A stretch of 64,000 bases of DNA from Borborobacter arsenicus. Lineage in GTDB: Bacteria; Pseudomonadota; Alphaproteobacteria; Rhizobiales; Rhizobiaceae. Location of the stretch: NCBI RefSeq assembly GCF_003934165.1, contig NZ_RKST01000017.1, forward strand, positions 1-64,000, read 5' to 3'. Positions 35,996-44,401 of the stretch are shown here, piece by piece. The translations under genes were made by a program, and so were the position numbers. A model generated the notes under the pieces. The model was not told the origin of the DNA. It did not search any database and was given only the letters and a program-made list of their open reading frames with translations. Position 1 is the first letter of the stretch. Each line of letters begins with the position of its first letter.

Positions 35996-37054
35996 TTATT
36001 GAGGTATGGTGACGTTTACTGCAGCGCCGGCGGTCTGGTTCCAGGAGGCGGTGCATTCGGCGCCGCAACGCTCGGCGAAGCGCTTGAGGACAAAATCGTT
36101 CAGGACCGTCTGGCGCAGTTCCGCATCCTCGGGGCTCGTGCGCACCAGGGTCATCTTCGCCGCTTCGCCATGCTGGCACTCCGGCCCGTCGAGGCGTTCA
36201 CCGGTCAGGCAGGCGATTCCCTGCTGTTCGTCGGAATGTGTCGCAGCCCAGGTCTTTTCGGAAAAGAGCCGCGCCTGCTCGTCCAGGAGCTTTTGCGTTT
36301 CGCCGTCCAGTTGATCCCAACGAGACTTGGTCATGCCCAGGAAGCCTATGGCGCCGCCGATGGGCATCTCGTAGAGATAGTTCACCACGTCGAACCATTT
36401 GGCATTGTACATCGCGATGGCGCTGGCCATCGCGCAATCGACGACGCCACGCTGCAGCGAAGTCGGGACCTCGGCCAGCGGTATCGAAACGCTGACGGCG
36501 CCAAGGCCCTCGACCATATCGCCCTGGGTGGTAGCGAAGACGCGGATCTTGCGGCCCCTCAGATCCGCGAGACTCTTGAACTCATCACGGCAGGCGATGA
36601 CCGGCAGCGGAAAAGGATAGCTCGTGACGAGCTTCAGGCGGTGCACATCCGCCATGGCCTTCTCGATCACTGCCGAGTGGGCCTCGACCACCTTGCGCTG
36701 GTCCTCCGCGCTGCGCGAGACAAGCGCCAGGTCGAAGCCCTCGAAAATCGGATCGCCCGAAACGATGTAGGCATAGAGGGCGAAGCCGGCATCATAAGCG
36801 CCGGTCGACAAAAGCTTGATGGCTTCGGAGCCGCTGAGGCCAAGATCGTTGATCGCCTGCATGTCGGCTGTGATCTTGCCACCCGAAGCCTGCGGGATCG
36901 CCTCGTTCCACAATGGCGCTTCGTAGTCGTTGTACATGGAGGCATTTCCCCATGTGCCAATGACCTTAAAGCTCTGTTCCGGAACATCGCCGGCTTGCGC
37001 GAAAGATGTCGTCAGGGCAAGGAAAAGCCCTGCGGCCAAGTGTCTGTTTTTCAT
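35996..37054 (-). CDS. dctP: TRAP transporter substrate-binding protein, DctP type (second system)
   Basis: A 352-residue periplasmic binding protein with a signal peptide ending ...TTSFAQA near residue 21. DctP-type regions include KVIGTWGNASMYNDYEAPLW and RGRKIRVFATTQGDMVEGLG with the ligand-binding Arg. Four Cys lie in the C-terminal third and could form disulfides in the periplasm. The ATG at 37054 has AGGGAG five bases upstream; a GTG two codons earlier is possible. It is the first gene of the second TRAP operon, and the hydroxyacid dehydrogenase is upstream on the same strand. Confidence 0.86.
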   Translation of the reverse strand: MKNRHLAAGLFLALTTSFAQAGDVPEQSFKVIGTWGNASMYNDYEAPLWNEAIPQASGGKITADMQAINDLGLSGSEAIKLLSTGAYDAGFALYAYIVSGDPIFEGFDLALVSRSAEDQRKVVEAHSAVIEKAMADVHRLKLVTSYPFPLPVIACRDEFKSLADLRGRKIRVFATTQGDMVEGLGAVSVSIPLAEVPTSLQRGVVDCAMASAIAMYNAKWFDVVNYLYEMPIGGAIGFLGMTKSRWDQLDGETQKLLDEQARLFSEKTWAATHSDEQQGIACLTGERLDGPECQHGEAAKMTLVRTSPEDAELRQTVLNDFVLKRFAERCGAECTASWNQTAGAAVNVTIPQ

Positions 37055-37236
37055 GTTCACTCCCTAGGTTTGCCTTGCTCGCAAACTGAAGAGCAGCCGC
37101 GATAAGTCAAATCAGACATGTTGATATGGCCTATCAGGAATTGTTTGGAGTGAACCCGGCGGCAGAAAATGGCCGGTAGCCACAGCCGGAATCCGACCGC
37201 CACGGCCGCCTTCACTCCCCGAAAAAGCCATGCGTT

Positions 37237-38406
37237 TCAATCGGTTCTGAATATATCGGAAGAGACTTGCGATACGCACGTTAGTCCGCACAACTGCATG
37301 GTACGGCGGAACTCATCGTGCAGAATATCGAGCGCGCGGATCGCGCCAGCCTCGCCATTAGCGCACATACCGTAGAGTGTCGGCCGCCCAATCAGCACCG
37401 CCTTCGCTCCGAGGGCCAGCGCCACCACTATGTCGGTTCCCCGCCGGATGCCGCCATCGACCATGACCTCGAGTTCGCTGCCGACGGCGCTGGCAATGGG
37501 ACCCAATGCGTCCAATGTGGCAAGGCCGGCATCGAGCTGGCGTCCGCCATGGTTCGACACCACCAGCGCGTCGCAGCCAAGTCTCGCTACGCGTTCCGCA
37601 TCGGACACACGCATCACGCCCTTGACGATCAGCTTGCCGTCCCAGAGGTCCCGCACCCGCCTGAGGTCGTCCCAATCGAATGAAGGATCGTAGTTGCGGC
37701 CGACGGAGGAGGCCAGCGCCTTGGAATCGGTAGCTGTCGCATCCAGGCCGATTAGGTTGGGCATCTTCGGCACGCCGCGCAGCAGCATCGGCAGGGACCA
37801 TTTCGGATGGAGCGCGAAGTCCAGAAGGTTGCGGCGGGTGAAGCGGAACGGGATCGAAAAGTCGTTACGGTAATCCCGCTCGCGCTTGCCGCCGACGGGC
37901 AGATCCACCGTAATCATCAGCGCTTCGAAGCCCGCCGCCCGCGCTCGGGCGATCAGCTTTTCGGTAAAGGCACGATTTTTCAAGATATAGGCCTGGAACC
38001 AACGCCGCCCTTTCGGAATGGCCGCAGCGATCTCCTCGATGGAAGCCGTGGCCGAAGTCGACAGGCCGTAAGGAATGCCGGCCTTGGCGGCGGCGCGGGC
38101 AATGGCGATGTCGCCCTTGCGCCAGCCGAAGCCGGCCGCCCCAGTTGGCCCGACCGCGAGGGGAAGCGCCGATGGCTTGCCGAGAATGTCGCTGGCAACC
38201 GAAATCTCGGATACGTCGCGCAGCACGTAAGGCACCAGCCTATGCCCGGCATAGGCTGCCCGATTCGCCCTCAGTGCGCGCTCATCTTCCGCTCCCCCGT
38301 CGAAGAAGTCGAAAACGGCGCGCGGTAAACGGTCCCGCGCCCTGCTTCGCAGATCTTCGATGGAGTAAGCTGATCGGCTGCCGGCCACGGACGTGAGAAA
38401 TCGCAT
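37237..38406 (-). CDS. FMN-dependent alpha-hydroxyacid dehydrogenase (LldD/mandelate type)
   Basis: A 389-residue enzyme of the lactate/glycolate/mandelate oxidase family that oxidises an L-2-hydroxyacid to the 2-oxo acid with FMN. Marks are PLAVGPTGAAGFGW near residue 82, the FMN-contacting WFQAYIL, then the catalytic His-Gly-Gly of LVVSNHGGRQLD and the FMN-phosphate region VMVDGGIRRGTDIV. A perfect LacI-type operator lies 154 bp upstream, so the gene is probably in the same regulon as hyuA1 and the dioxygenase. Lactate is possible, but larger 2-hydroxyacids fit the setting as well. Confidence 0.87.
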   Translation of the reverse strand: MRFLTSVAGSRSAYSIEDLRSRARDRLPRAVFDFFDGGAEDERALRANRAAYAGHRLVPYVLRDVSEISVASDILGKPSALPLAVGPTGAAGFGWRKGDIAIARAAAKAGIPYGLSTSATASIEEIAAAIPKGRRWFQAYILKNRAFTEKLIARARAAGFEALMITVDLPVGGKRERDYRNDFSIPFRFTRRNLLDFALHPKWSLPMLLRGVPKMPNLIGLDATATDSKALASSVGRNYDPSFDWDDLRRVRDLWDGKLIVKGVMRVSDAERVARLGCDALVVSNHGGRQLDAGLATLDALGPIASAVGSELEVMVDGGIRRGTDIVVALALGAKAVLIGRPTLYGMCANGEAGAIRALDILHDEFRRTMQLCGLTCVSQVSSDIFRTD

Positions 38407-38892
38407 TGTGTCACTTTCGTTTGGGGGAACGGGTTTGGCGGCCGCCGTGGTGGCGCAGCCGCGGCACGGTCAAGCCCGACCATGCACGCCCGCAATTTTG
38501 ATCACTTGGAGATTTGCCTGATCCGTTTTCCATTTTGTGCAAAGGCAGAACATAGCGCTATGTTAGCGATAACATCGACTAAAATCAATCACCACGACGA
38601 TGTGTGGGACACAGCCGATGAGGGGCAATTTTGGATTCGGTCTCAACCATACGGTTGATGCCAACACCGAGGTGGCCCGATACGCTTTGTCCATAGGCCG
38701 GGCAACAGAGAACGCGCGTCGTTTTGACCCCGGCGGCTTTCACCGGAACTCTCACCGCAACCGTCTTCGGCGCTCCGCTCGATAAGGGCTTCGCGTCTCC
38801 ACCGGTTGCTCAACCCGCGCCCTACGGCGTAACAGAAACGGCCGAGGCTCTAACCGCCGCTGGATGAAAGTTCAGTGGCATGTATGGACGTA
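38407..38892. other. Intergenic region between hydroxyacid dehydrogenase and IS nest
   Basis: A 486-bp stretch. It holds the LacI-type operator at 38560. From 38576 to 38892 I see only short, unrelated frames on both strands and no recognised family, probably debris at the edge of the IS nest. Confidence 0.5.
38560..38575. promoter_or_regulatory. LacI-type operator, perfect copy
   Basis: ATGTTAGCGATAACAT is the exact reverse complement of the copy at 23978. It lies 154 bp upstream of the hydroxyacid dehydrogenase start, 14 kb away from the LacI gene, and ties this gene to the LacI regulon. Confidence 0.7.
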
Positions 38893-38906
38893 TATGGACC
38901 CCGCCC

Positions 38907-39171
38907 GATTGCAACAGGCCGGCGGAATTAGGATCAACGGTCACAACTGCTGACGTATATCCGGCTTCCTGATGCGGCTCGATACTCTTCGCCGCGAGCC
39001 CCGATGGGTATTCGCTCGCTTCCACCTCAACGGCCCCCAGACATTGGTCGAAGCCATGCCGGTCCACACACCAGGTTCGGGAAGCGACGGGGTGACCGTT
39101 TCGCCATCTCCTGCCATTTGTTGCAATTGTCGGGGGAGATCCTCCTTCTTTCCTTCTGCGCAGTCTTGACC
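38907..39171 (-). ncRNA. Candidate guide (bridge/seek) RNA region of IS element
   Basis: A noncoding stretch between the transposase stop and the left inverted repeat. In IS1111-type elements the target-choosing RNA comes from the region after the transposase gene. I place it by that layout only; no fold was computed. Confidence 0.35.
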
Positions 39172-40203
39172 TCAGGCCGCTTTCACCGACAACCCGCGTT
39201 CGTAGAATGTGTCACCGGAGAGCATGGCCCACACGATCCGTGCGTTCTTGTTGGCAAGCGCGACGGCCGCGACGTTGGGATGTCGCCGTTGCCGTAATTT
39301 GCCGAGCCACAGGCTCCGTGGATCCTGCTTGCCGCCAGCACGCCCCAGAGCGGCGCGAGCGCCATGGATCATTAGCGTGCGCAAATATCGGTCGCCGCGT
39401 TTGCTGATGCCGAACAATCGGGCCCGTCCGCCACTCGATCGCTGCTTCGGCACGAGCCCCAGCCAAGCCGCGAACTGGCGACCGTTCTTGAAGCAGGTTC
39501 TATCGCCCACGGCGGCGATCAAGGCTGTCGCTGTCACTGGGCCGATGCCTTCGATCTTGCCGAGGCGTTGGCACTGCTCGCTGCGGCGGAAGATGTCCAG
39601 TATCCGCCGGTCATAGCTTGCAATGCGATGATCGAGCTCGGCCATTTCCACCTGCAACTCCCTCATCAACGACCGAACCAGCTCGCTGAGGCCATCAGCG
39701 CTGTCCCCGACAATTTCGGCGAGGCCGCGTCGCAGTTGTGTGATGTCACGAGCAATGACGATCCCATGCTCCGAAAGAAGACCGCGAACCTGATTGACGA
39801 GCCTGACCCGATCAGCGACCAAGCGCCGACGAATGCGATGGACCGCCTGCACCGCCAGCTGATCGACGGATTTCGGCGGCACGAAGCGCATTGACGGCCG
39901 GCCGACCGCTTCGCAGATGGCTTCCGCATCATTCCGGTCATTTTTGTTGGATTTCACATACGGCGTCACAAACTGAGGGCTAATCAGCCGTACCTCGTGA
40001 CCGAGATCGGTGAGCACTCCTGCCCAATAGTGCGCTCCATTCGAAGCTTCCATCCCGACCAGACACGGTGGCAAATTGGCAAAGAAACGGGCCACCGCAT
40101 CACGACGCAACGTCTTTCGCACTATGACTTTCCCGTGGCTGTCGACGCCGTGAACCGCAAAAACATATTTCGCCAAATCCAGACCTATCCGAACGACCTG
40201 CAT
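39172..40203 (-). CDS. IS110-family transposase (intact)
   Basis: A 343-residue RNA-guided recombinase of the IS110 family. The N-terminal RuvC-like DEDD domain shows GLDLAKYVFAVHG, then GMEASNGAHYWA and VKSNKNDRNDAEAICEAVGR. The C-terminal Tnp domain shows IEGIGPVTATALIAAVGD and ISKRGDRYLRTLMIHGARAA. The start is the ATG at 40203 behind a textbook AAGGAGG site; an upstream in-frame ATG at 40218 lacks one. No stop or frameshift is seen, so it may be active. Confidence 0.9.
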   Translation of the reverse strand: MQVVRIGLDLAKYVFAVHGVDSHGKVIVRKTLRRDAVARFFANLPPCLVGMEASNGAHYWAGVLTDLGHEVRLISPQFVTPYVKSNKNDRNDAEAICEAVGRPSMRFVPPKSVDQLAVQAVHRIRRRLVADRVRLVNQVRGLLSEHGIVIARDITQLRRGLAEIVGDSADGLSELVRSLMRELQVEMAELDHRIASYDRRILDIFRRSEQCQRLGKIEGIGPVTATALIAAVGDRTCFKNGRQFAAWLGLVPKQRSSGGRARLFGISKRGDRYLRTLMIHGARAALGRAGGKQDPRSLWLGKLRQRRHPNVAAVALANKNARIVWAMLSGDTFYERGLSVKAA

Positions 40204-40280
40204 GACATCCTCCTTCATCGCAGTTGACGTTCGAGATTCCACCTCGCCGGGAGGGCGGGGTCCATACCATTGGCCTCCGC

Positions 40281-40511
40281 GTGGCAAGGGCTTTTCGGCG
40301 CTTCTAACGATTGGTCGGGTGCAGGCATGTATACGGCCTTTGATTGCGGCGCATTCATGCCGCTGGCCCTGATGTAGTCCGCTGATCGGATCCCAGACAG
40401 GTCAACGCGCTTTCAAGCGGCACCCATTGATCGGGTTTCTCCGATCCCGGCTCGACCGTTCGCCATCACACCATCAGCACCTCACCAATTTCTGCATCCT
40501 CCGCGACCGGG
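40281..40511 (-). ncRNA. Candidate guide RNA region of interrupted IS element
   Basis: A 231-bp noncoding stretch after the split transposase and before the left repeat. It is placed by analogy with IS1111-type elements; no fold was computed and promoter function is doubtful in the broken element. Confidence 0.28.
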
Positions 40512-41294
40512 TTAAAGGGCGACGGCGGCCTCAAAGCGCCTGCCCGTCGTCATCAATGCCCAGACGATCCGCGCCATTTTATTCGCCAGGGCAACAGCGA
40601 CGACATTATACGGCCTCTTCGCCAGGAGCTCGGCAGCCCAGCGCGTCGGCGCGGTTTTGCCGTTGCGGCTGAAGCGGAGGACCGCATGCGCTCCGACGAC
40701 AAGAAGCCGACGGAGATAGGGATCGCCTTGTTTGCTGATCCTTCCGAGGCGGTCCTTGCCACCCGATGAGTTCTGCCGCGGCACCAGGCCTATCCACGCC
40801 GCCAACTGCCGGCCGGATTTGAAGAGCGACGCGTCTACCACTGTCGCGGTGATCGCACTGGCGGTGATTGGGCCGATTCCAGGGATCGTTTCGAGCCGTC
40901 GGCTCAGCTCGCTCGAGCGATGCCAAGCATGAATCTGGCGATCCATCTCGCTGACCTTCTCGTGCACCTCCCGCAACTGCCCGATCAGCGGAAGAAGCGC
41001 CGACCGCGCAAGCGGCGGGATAAGATCGCGATCATCGTCTTCGACCAACGCCATCAGCATTCCGACGCCGGCAATGCCCTGTCGCGTCACGATGCCGAAC
41101 TCTGCCAGGTGGCCGCGCAAGGCGTTCACCAACATTGTCCGCTGCCGGATCAGAAGCTCGCGCACCCGATGTAGCATCAGCACACTCTGTTGCTCCTCGC
41201 TCTTCACAGGAACGAAGCGCATCGTCGGCCGCGCCACTGCCTCGCAGATCGCCTCGGCATCCGTCGCGTCATTCTTCTGCCGCTTCACGTAAGG
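40512..41294 (-). pseudogene. IS110 transposase, C-terminal 260 codons of split gene
   Basis: The downstream part of a transposase cut by an IS. It resumes at PYVKRQKNDATDAEAICEAV, and holds IPGIGPITASAITATVVD and ISKQGDPYLRRLLVVGAHAV of the C-terminal domain. Joined to the 81 codons at 42847-43089 it makes a 341-residue protein with no lost base: ...MPASYVK plus PYVKRQ... reads like intact relatives. No other defect is visible. Confidence 0.85.
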
Positions 41295-41599
41295 CTCACA
41301 TGAGGAGAGCTGGATCAAGCTGTTTGTTCAAGTCATGTTTTTCTCCGCGGATTTCGGATCCCGGGGCCGAACCCTTCGACGGAACGCGCGTCGAAACTGA
41401 CCTGCGCGCTCAAGCTCACATACGGTCGCCAGGGATGTTGGCCGCACCATCATTCCGCATCCTGCGGACAGGGTTCAGGAGGACGGGACCATTCTTAACT
41501 ACGGCGTGTAAGGCCAAACCCTACGCCGGTTCGTCCCCCCGGATCCGCCGGAACTGATCAGGTTCCGGTGGAATTGATTGCAGGTTTCCAGGTCGACAG
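41295..41599 (-). ncRNA. Candidate guide RNA region of inserted IS element
   Basis: A 305-bp noncoding stretch after the transposase stop, the place where IS1111-type elements encode their target-choosing RNA. Placement is by layout only. The present junction (AAG left of the insert, CCTTACGTG right of it on the minus strand) gives the target sequence that such an RNA should match. Confidence 0.35.
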
Positions 41600-42769
41600 T
41601 CAGACGGTCTTCGTTCTGGCGCCTTCGATCACCACGCCGCTGGTCGCATACTTCCACAAAGCAACAAGCAGTTTCCTCGCCAGGGCGACGATCGTGACTT
41701 TCCTGGTGCGCGGGCCGAGCCGACGGACCCTTTCGTGATACCATCGCGCAAGCGCCGAGTCGGGTTGATGACGCAGCCAAAGCCAGGCCATTTCCACGGC
41801 GATGGCGCGCAGACGGGGATTGCCCGCCTTGGAGACACCCTGTTCGTGGTTGATCGTGCCACTCTTCCATGGTGTAGGCGCAAGACCGGCATACGCTGCG
41901 ACCTGCCGCCTGTTCGCGAATTGCCGGAACAGGCCTTCGGTCCACAAGGCGCCGGCAAAACCGGCGCCAATGCCCTTGAGCTCAAGCAGCATCCGAACCG
42001 GCTCCGGTGCGGAATCGGAGACCGGAGCTTGCTCCAGGAGGGCATCACGCTCTGCCTTCACGGCCTCGATCTGCTGGTTCAGCAACTCAATGATTTCAAG
42101 TTCACGCAGGGCTAGCGCCTTGAGGTGCTTCGGAAGTGCCCGCCCATCTCCGGTATGCAGATTCTCCAACCGTTCCCGGCGGTCCTTATTCCGAGGCTCG
42201 TACTCGTCGATCCCTTGTGCGAAGAACAGGCCCTTCAGCCGGTTCACATGACGGATGCGCTCGCCGATGAGAGTCTTCAGTTCCCGGCAGACACGCCGGC
42301 GATCCTCCTCTTCCGGTGTCGGTACGCAAACCATCGAACATACCCGTGGTTCGCCCCTTTTCCACGCCATGAGCGTGCGCACAAGCGCCTCTCCGTCGAT
42401 CCGGTCTGTCTTGGCGCGGCGATGCCGGCGCGAAACCGCGATCGAGGCTGGGTCAACAACGTGGCTCTCGACCCCTTCCGCGACTAAGGCACGGTGAATC
42501 CAGAACCCGTCCAGCCCGGCTTCCTGGATCACGATCACCGGAACAATCTGGCCGGTCCGGTGCTGGACATTGCGTTGCAGATCCGAGAACCGCTCCAGCA
42601 GCCCCAGCATATCCCCGCCACGCACCTGGTGTCTCGACATCTTGGAGCCCACGGGCGTTGCAAGGGCGGTGACCAGCCAGGTCGAGCGGCTGAGTTCCAG
42701 AGAAACGAAAATCGCGCCGCACTCAACGGGCGCAATCGTATGCGTGGCAGTCTTCCTGGCAGTCTGCAT
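41600..42769 (-). CDS. IS110-family transposase (inside the insert)
   Basis: A 389-residue IS110-family transposase from a different branch than its two neighbours. The first DEDD residue appears as Glu in FVSLELSRSTW; IQEAGLDGFWIHRAL and KTDRIDGEALVRTL give the other acidic positions. LLELKGIGAGFAGALWTEGL and VSKAGNPRLRAIAVEMAW belong to the C-terminal domain. I prefer the ATG at 42769, with GGAG nine bases upstream; another ATG is at 42784. The frame is intact, so the element could be active. Confidence 0.86.
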   Translation of the reverse strand: MQTARKTATHTIAPVECGAIFVSLELSRSTWLVTALATPVGSKMSRHQVRGGDMLGLLERFSDLQRNVQHRTGQIVPVIVIQEAGLDGFWIHRALVAEGVESHVVDPASIAVSRRHRRAKTDRIDGEALVRTLMAWKRGEPRVCSMVCVPTPEEEDRRRVCRELKTLIGERIRHVNRLKGLFFAQGIDEYEPRNKDRRERLENLHTGDGRALPKHLKALALRELEIIELLNQQIEAVKAERDALLEQAPVSDSAPEPVRMLLELKGIGAGFAGALWTEGLFRQFANRRQVAAYAGLAPTPWKSGTINHEQGVSKAGNPRLRAIAVEMAWLWLRHQPDSALARWYHERVRRLGPRTRKVTIVALARKLLVALWKYATSGVVIEGARTKTV

Positions 42770-42846
42770 GGCGAGGATCTCCATCGAGAAAGTTGGGCGC
42801 CCCTATCCTTTCAGAGCTAAGGGTGCCGGTCTCCTCCTCATGGAAT

Positions 42847-43089
42847 CTTGACGTAAGACGCGGGCATCAGCCGAACCTCGTGGCCCAGCGCCATAAGAAC
42901 CCGAGCCCAGTGGTGTCCGGTCGCGCAAGCCTCAATGCCGATCAGGCACGGCGGCAGTGCCCTGAAGAATCCAACGACATCGTCGCGGCGCAGCCTGCGG
43001 CGGCTCACAATCGCGCCAGCACCATTGATCCCGTGGACCTGGAAGACATGCTTGGCGATGTCCAGCCCAACTGTGGTAATCTTCTCCAT
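42847..43089 (-). pseudogene. IS110 transposase, N-terminal 81 codons of split gene
   Basis: The upstream part of the split transposase: GLDIAKHVFQVHG with the first catalytic Asp, then CLIGIEACATGHHWARVL and HEVRLMPASYVK, after which the inserted element begins and a stop follows within three codons. The ATG at 43089 has GGGAG eight bases upstream. It is homologous to the first 85 codons of the transposase at 39172-40203. Confidence 0.85.
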
Positions 43090-43158
43090 GGACGGCTCTC
43101 CCTCATGTGACTTTCGACAGCCACACTTTGGCACATTGCGATGCCGGGAGCGGAGGCC

Positions 43159-43753
43159 GTCCACCACATCAGGTCAGGCCGAGTTTACCGAGGAGGGCAC
43201 CCGCGTTACGTACTCCAACTACAAGCGGCCGGGCGGATCGCAGGACGAGCAGAAGCGGTTTCAGAAGGTCCAGTCCAGCTACTCTAGGACAGTCATCGAC
43301 TGTTATGCCCTCGATTTCCGCAGGAAACCTTCAAACATCGCGAAAGCCGTAGAGAGCCAGTCGCTCGTTAACTTGTCGGGTGGGCGAGGCCAACATCTTT
43401 GTTGCTGCTGCACTGGCGGCGCGTCAGCGTCGCGGCTGTGAAGAAACCGCTTTGTTCTGATCTATTGGTTCAATTTCCATTCTTCGCCAGCGATAGTATG
43501 TCGCCATTGAAATCCCTATGGCACGAATCGCTTGCAGTACCGATTTTCCGTCGCTTATCATCAGGTCTGCGCAATGAAGCTTATTCAGAATTTCCTTCTC
43601 GGTATGCGGCTTCCTATTCATTTCAACCTTCAGAAGCAGAGCAACAGAAAAACCCTTCAGTTTTTCTTGCGACGTATGCTTTTATCGAGAACGAACACGC
43701 AGTAACCTATTGCGCGTGCCTGTAGACGAGCATGCGTACGTGGCCATGCCGCG
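43159..43753. other. Unassigned stretch right of the IS nest
   Basis: About 595 bp between the interrupted IS and ubiX. It includes the IS3 orfA relic at 43424-43621. Plus-strand frame 43178-43390 has protein-like composition without a start of its own, and I do not recognise it. The rest is AT-richer and has no supported gene. Confidence 0.5.
43424..43621 (-). pseudogene. IS3-family OrfA relic
   Basis: A 65-codon frame with the helix-turn-helix start of IS3-family OrfA: EKEILNKLHCADLMISDGKS followed by QAIRAIGISMATYYRWRRME. Full OrfA proteins go on with a leucine-zipper helix, which is replaced here by unrelated residues. No OrfB follows, so this is the remnant of a deleted element. Confidence 0.7.
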
Positions 43754-44338
43754 TCAGGATCTTCCGATCGCGACGTCCTCGCCCCAGCGCTTGATCCTTC
43801 CGGTTTCAATTCCGAAAAGATCCAGCGCTCGACCCACCGTATGATCCACAATGTCTTCGATGCTCTCCGGCCGCGCGTAGAACGCCGGCACCGGGGGCAT
43901 CAGTATCGCACCCATTTCCGCCACCTGCGTCATGGTACGAAGGTGACCGAGATGAAGGGGCGTTTCCCTAACCAGAAGCACCAGCTTCCGACGCTCTTTC
44001 AGAACCACGTCAGCCGCCCTGGAGAGCAGGCTGGACGTAACCCCGGATGAAATCTCGGACAGGGTCCGAATGGAGCATGGTGCAACGACCATCCCATCCG
44101 TCCGGAACGACCCGCTCGAAATGGCCGCTCCAATGTCATCGATCCGGTAAGTGACGTCGGCCATTGCCGATAGCGCAGCCGGACTCATGCCCAGTTCGTG
44201 TGCAATCGTAATCTGCGCGGATCGTGAGATGACCAGATGGCTCTCGACGCCAGCCACTTTGAGCGCTTGAAGTATCCGCTGACCATAGATGGCGCCAGAG
44301 GCACCGGTAATGGCCACGACGAGCCTTGAATATGCCAT
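43754..44338 (-). CDS. ubiX: UbiX-like flavin prenyltransferase
   Basis: A 194-residue flavoprotein-fold enzyme that attaches a dimethylallyl group to reduced FMN to make the prenyl-FMN cofactor used by UbiD decarboxylases. Marks are VVAITGASGAIYGQRIL at the N-terminus, the flavin region ISRSAQITIAHELG, and APCSIRTLSEISSG near residue 85, then LVRETPLHLGHL. A ribosome site GGGAGGAATG precedes the ATG. It is last in the operon ubiD, binding protein, ATPase, permease, ubiX, which shows that the cofactor is meant for the UbiD partner here. Confidence 0.9.
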   Translation of the reverse strand: MAYSRLVVAITGASGAIYGQRILQALKVAGVESHLVISRSAQITIAHELGMSPAALSAMADVTYRIDDIGAAISSGSFRTDGMVVAPCSIRTLSEISSGVTSSLLSRAADVVLKERRKLVLLVRETPLHLGHLRTMTQVAEMGAILMPPVPAFYARPESIEDIVDHTVGRALDLFGIETGRIKRWGEDVAIGRS

Positions 44339-44401
44339 ATCGCATTCCTCCCGGCACGTGCTGCCGGTACACCTGAAGCCCTTGGTTTATGTTTTGGGTG
44401 G

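Larger units (their letters stand above)
38893..40266 (-). mobile_element. Intact IS110-family element, IS1111-like
   Basis: A 1374-bp element bounded by perfect 14-bp inverted repeats (TATGGACCCCGCCC at 38893-38906 and its complement at 40253-40266). It carries one transposase gene with a short 5' flank (about 50 bp) and a long 3' flank (about 280 bp). Inverted repeats plus a long noncoding stretch after the gene are features of the IS1111 subgroup. Its right end lies 5 bp from the neighbouring element. Confidence 0.8.
41295..42846 (-). mobile_element. IS110-family element inserted in an IS transposase gene
   Basis: A 1552-bp insert. Its limits were found by restoring the host transposase frame at the YVK/PYVK junction. 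Subterminal inverted copies of CATGAGGAG sit 4 bases inside each end (41299-41307 and 42834-42842). No target duplication is evident, as usual for this family. One transposase gene lies near the right end, with about 305 bp of noncoding DNA after it. Confidence 0.78.
40272..43158 (-). mobile_element. IS110-family element interrupted by another IS
   Basis: Inverted repeats GGCCTCCGC (40272-40280) and its complement (43150-43158) bound an element that is 2887 bp long with the insert and 1335 bp without it. Its transposase is in two parts (42847-43089 and 40512-41294). The insert, 41295-42846, is itself an IS110-family element. Short 5' and long 3' noncoding flanks again suggest an IS1111-like layout. 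Confidence 0.68.

Noticed and set aside
38600-38785. A 61-codon plus-strand frame before the IS nest
   Set aside because: It has no ribosome site, domain or neighbour support, and lies in debris next to the IS element.
43657-43851. A 64-codon minus-strand frame overlapping the 3' end of ubiX
   Set aside because: It overlaps the well-supported ubiX gene in another frame and resembles no family.
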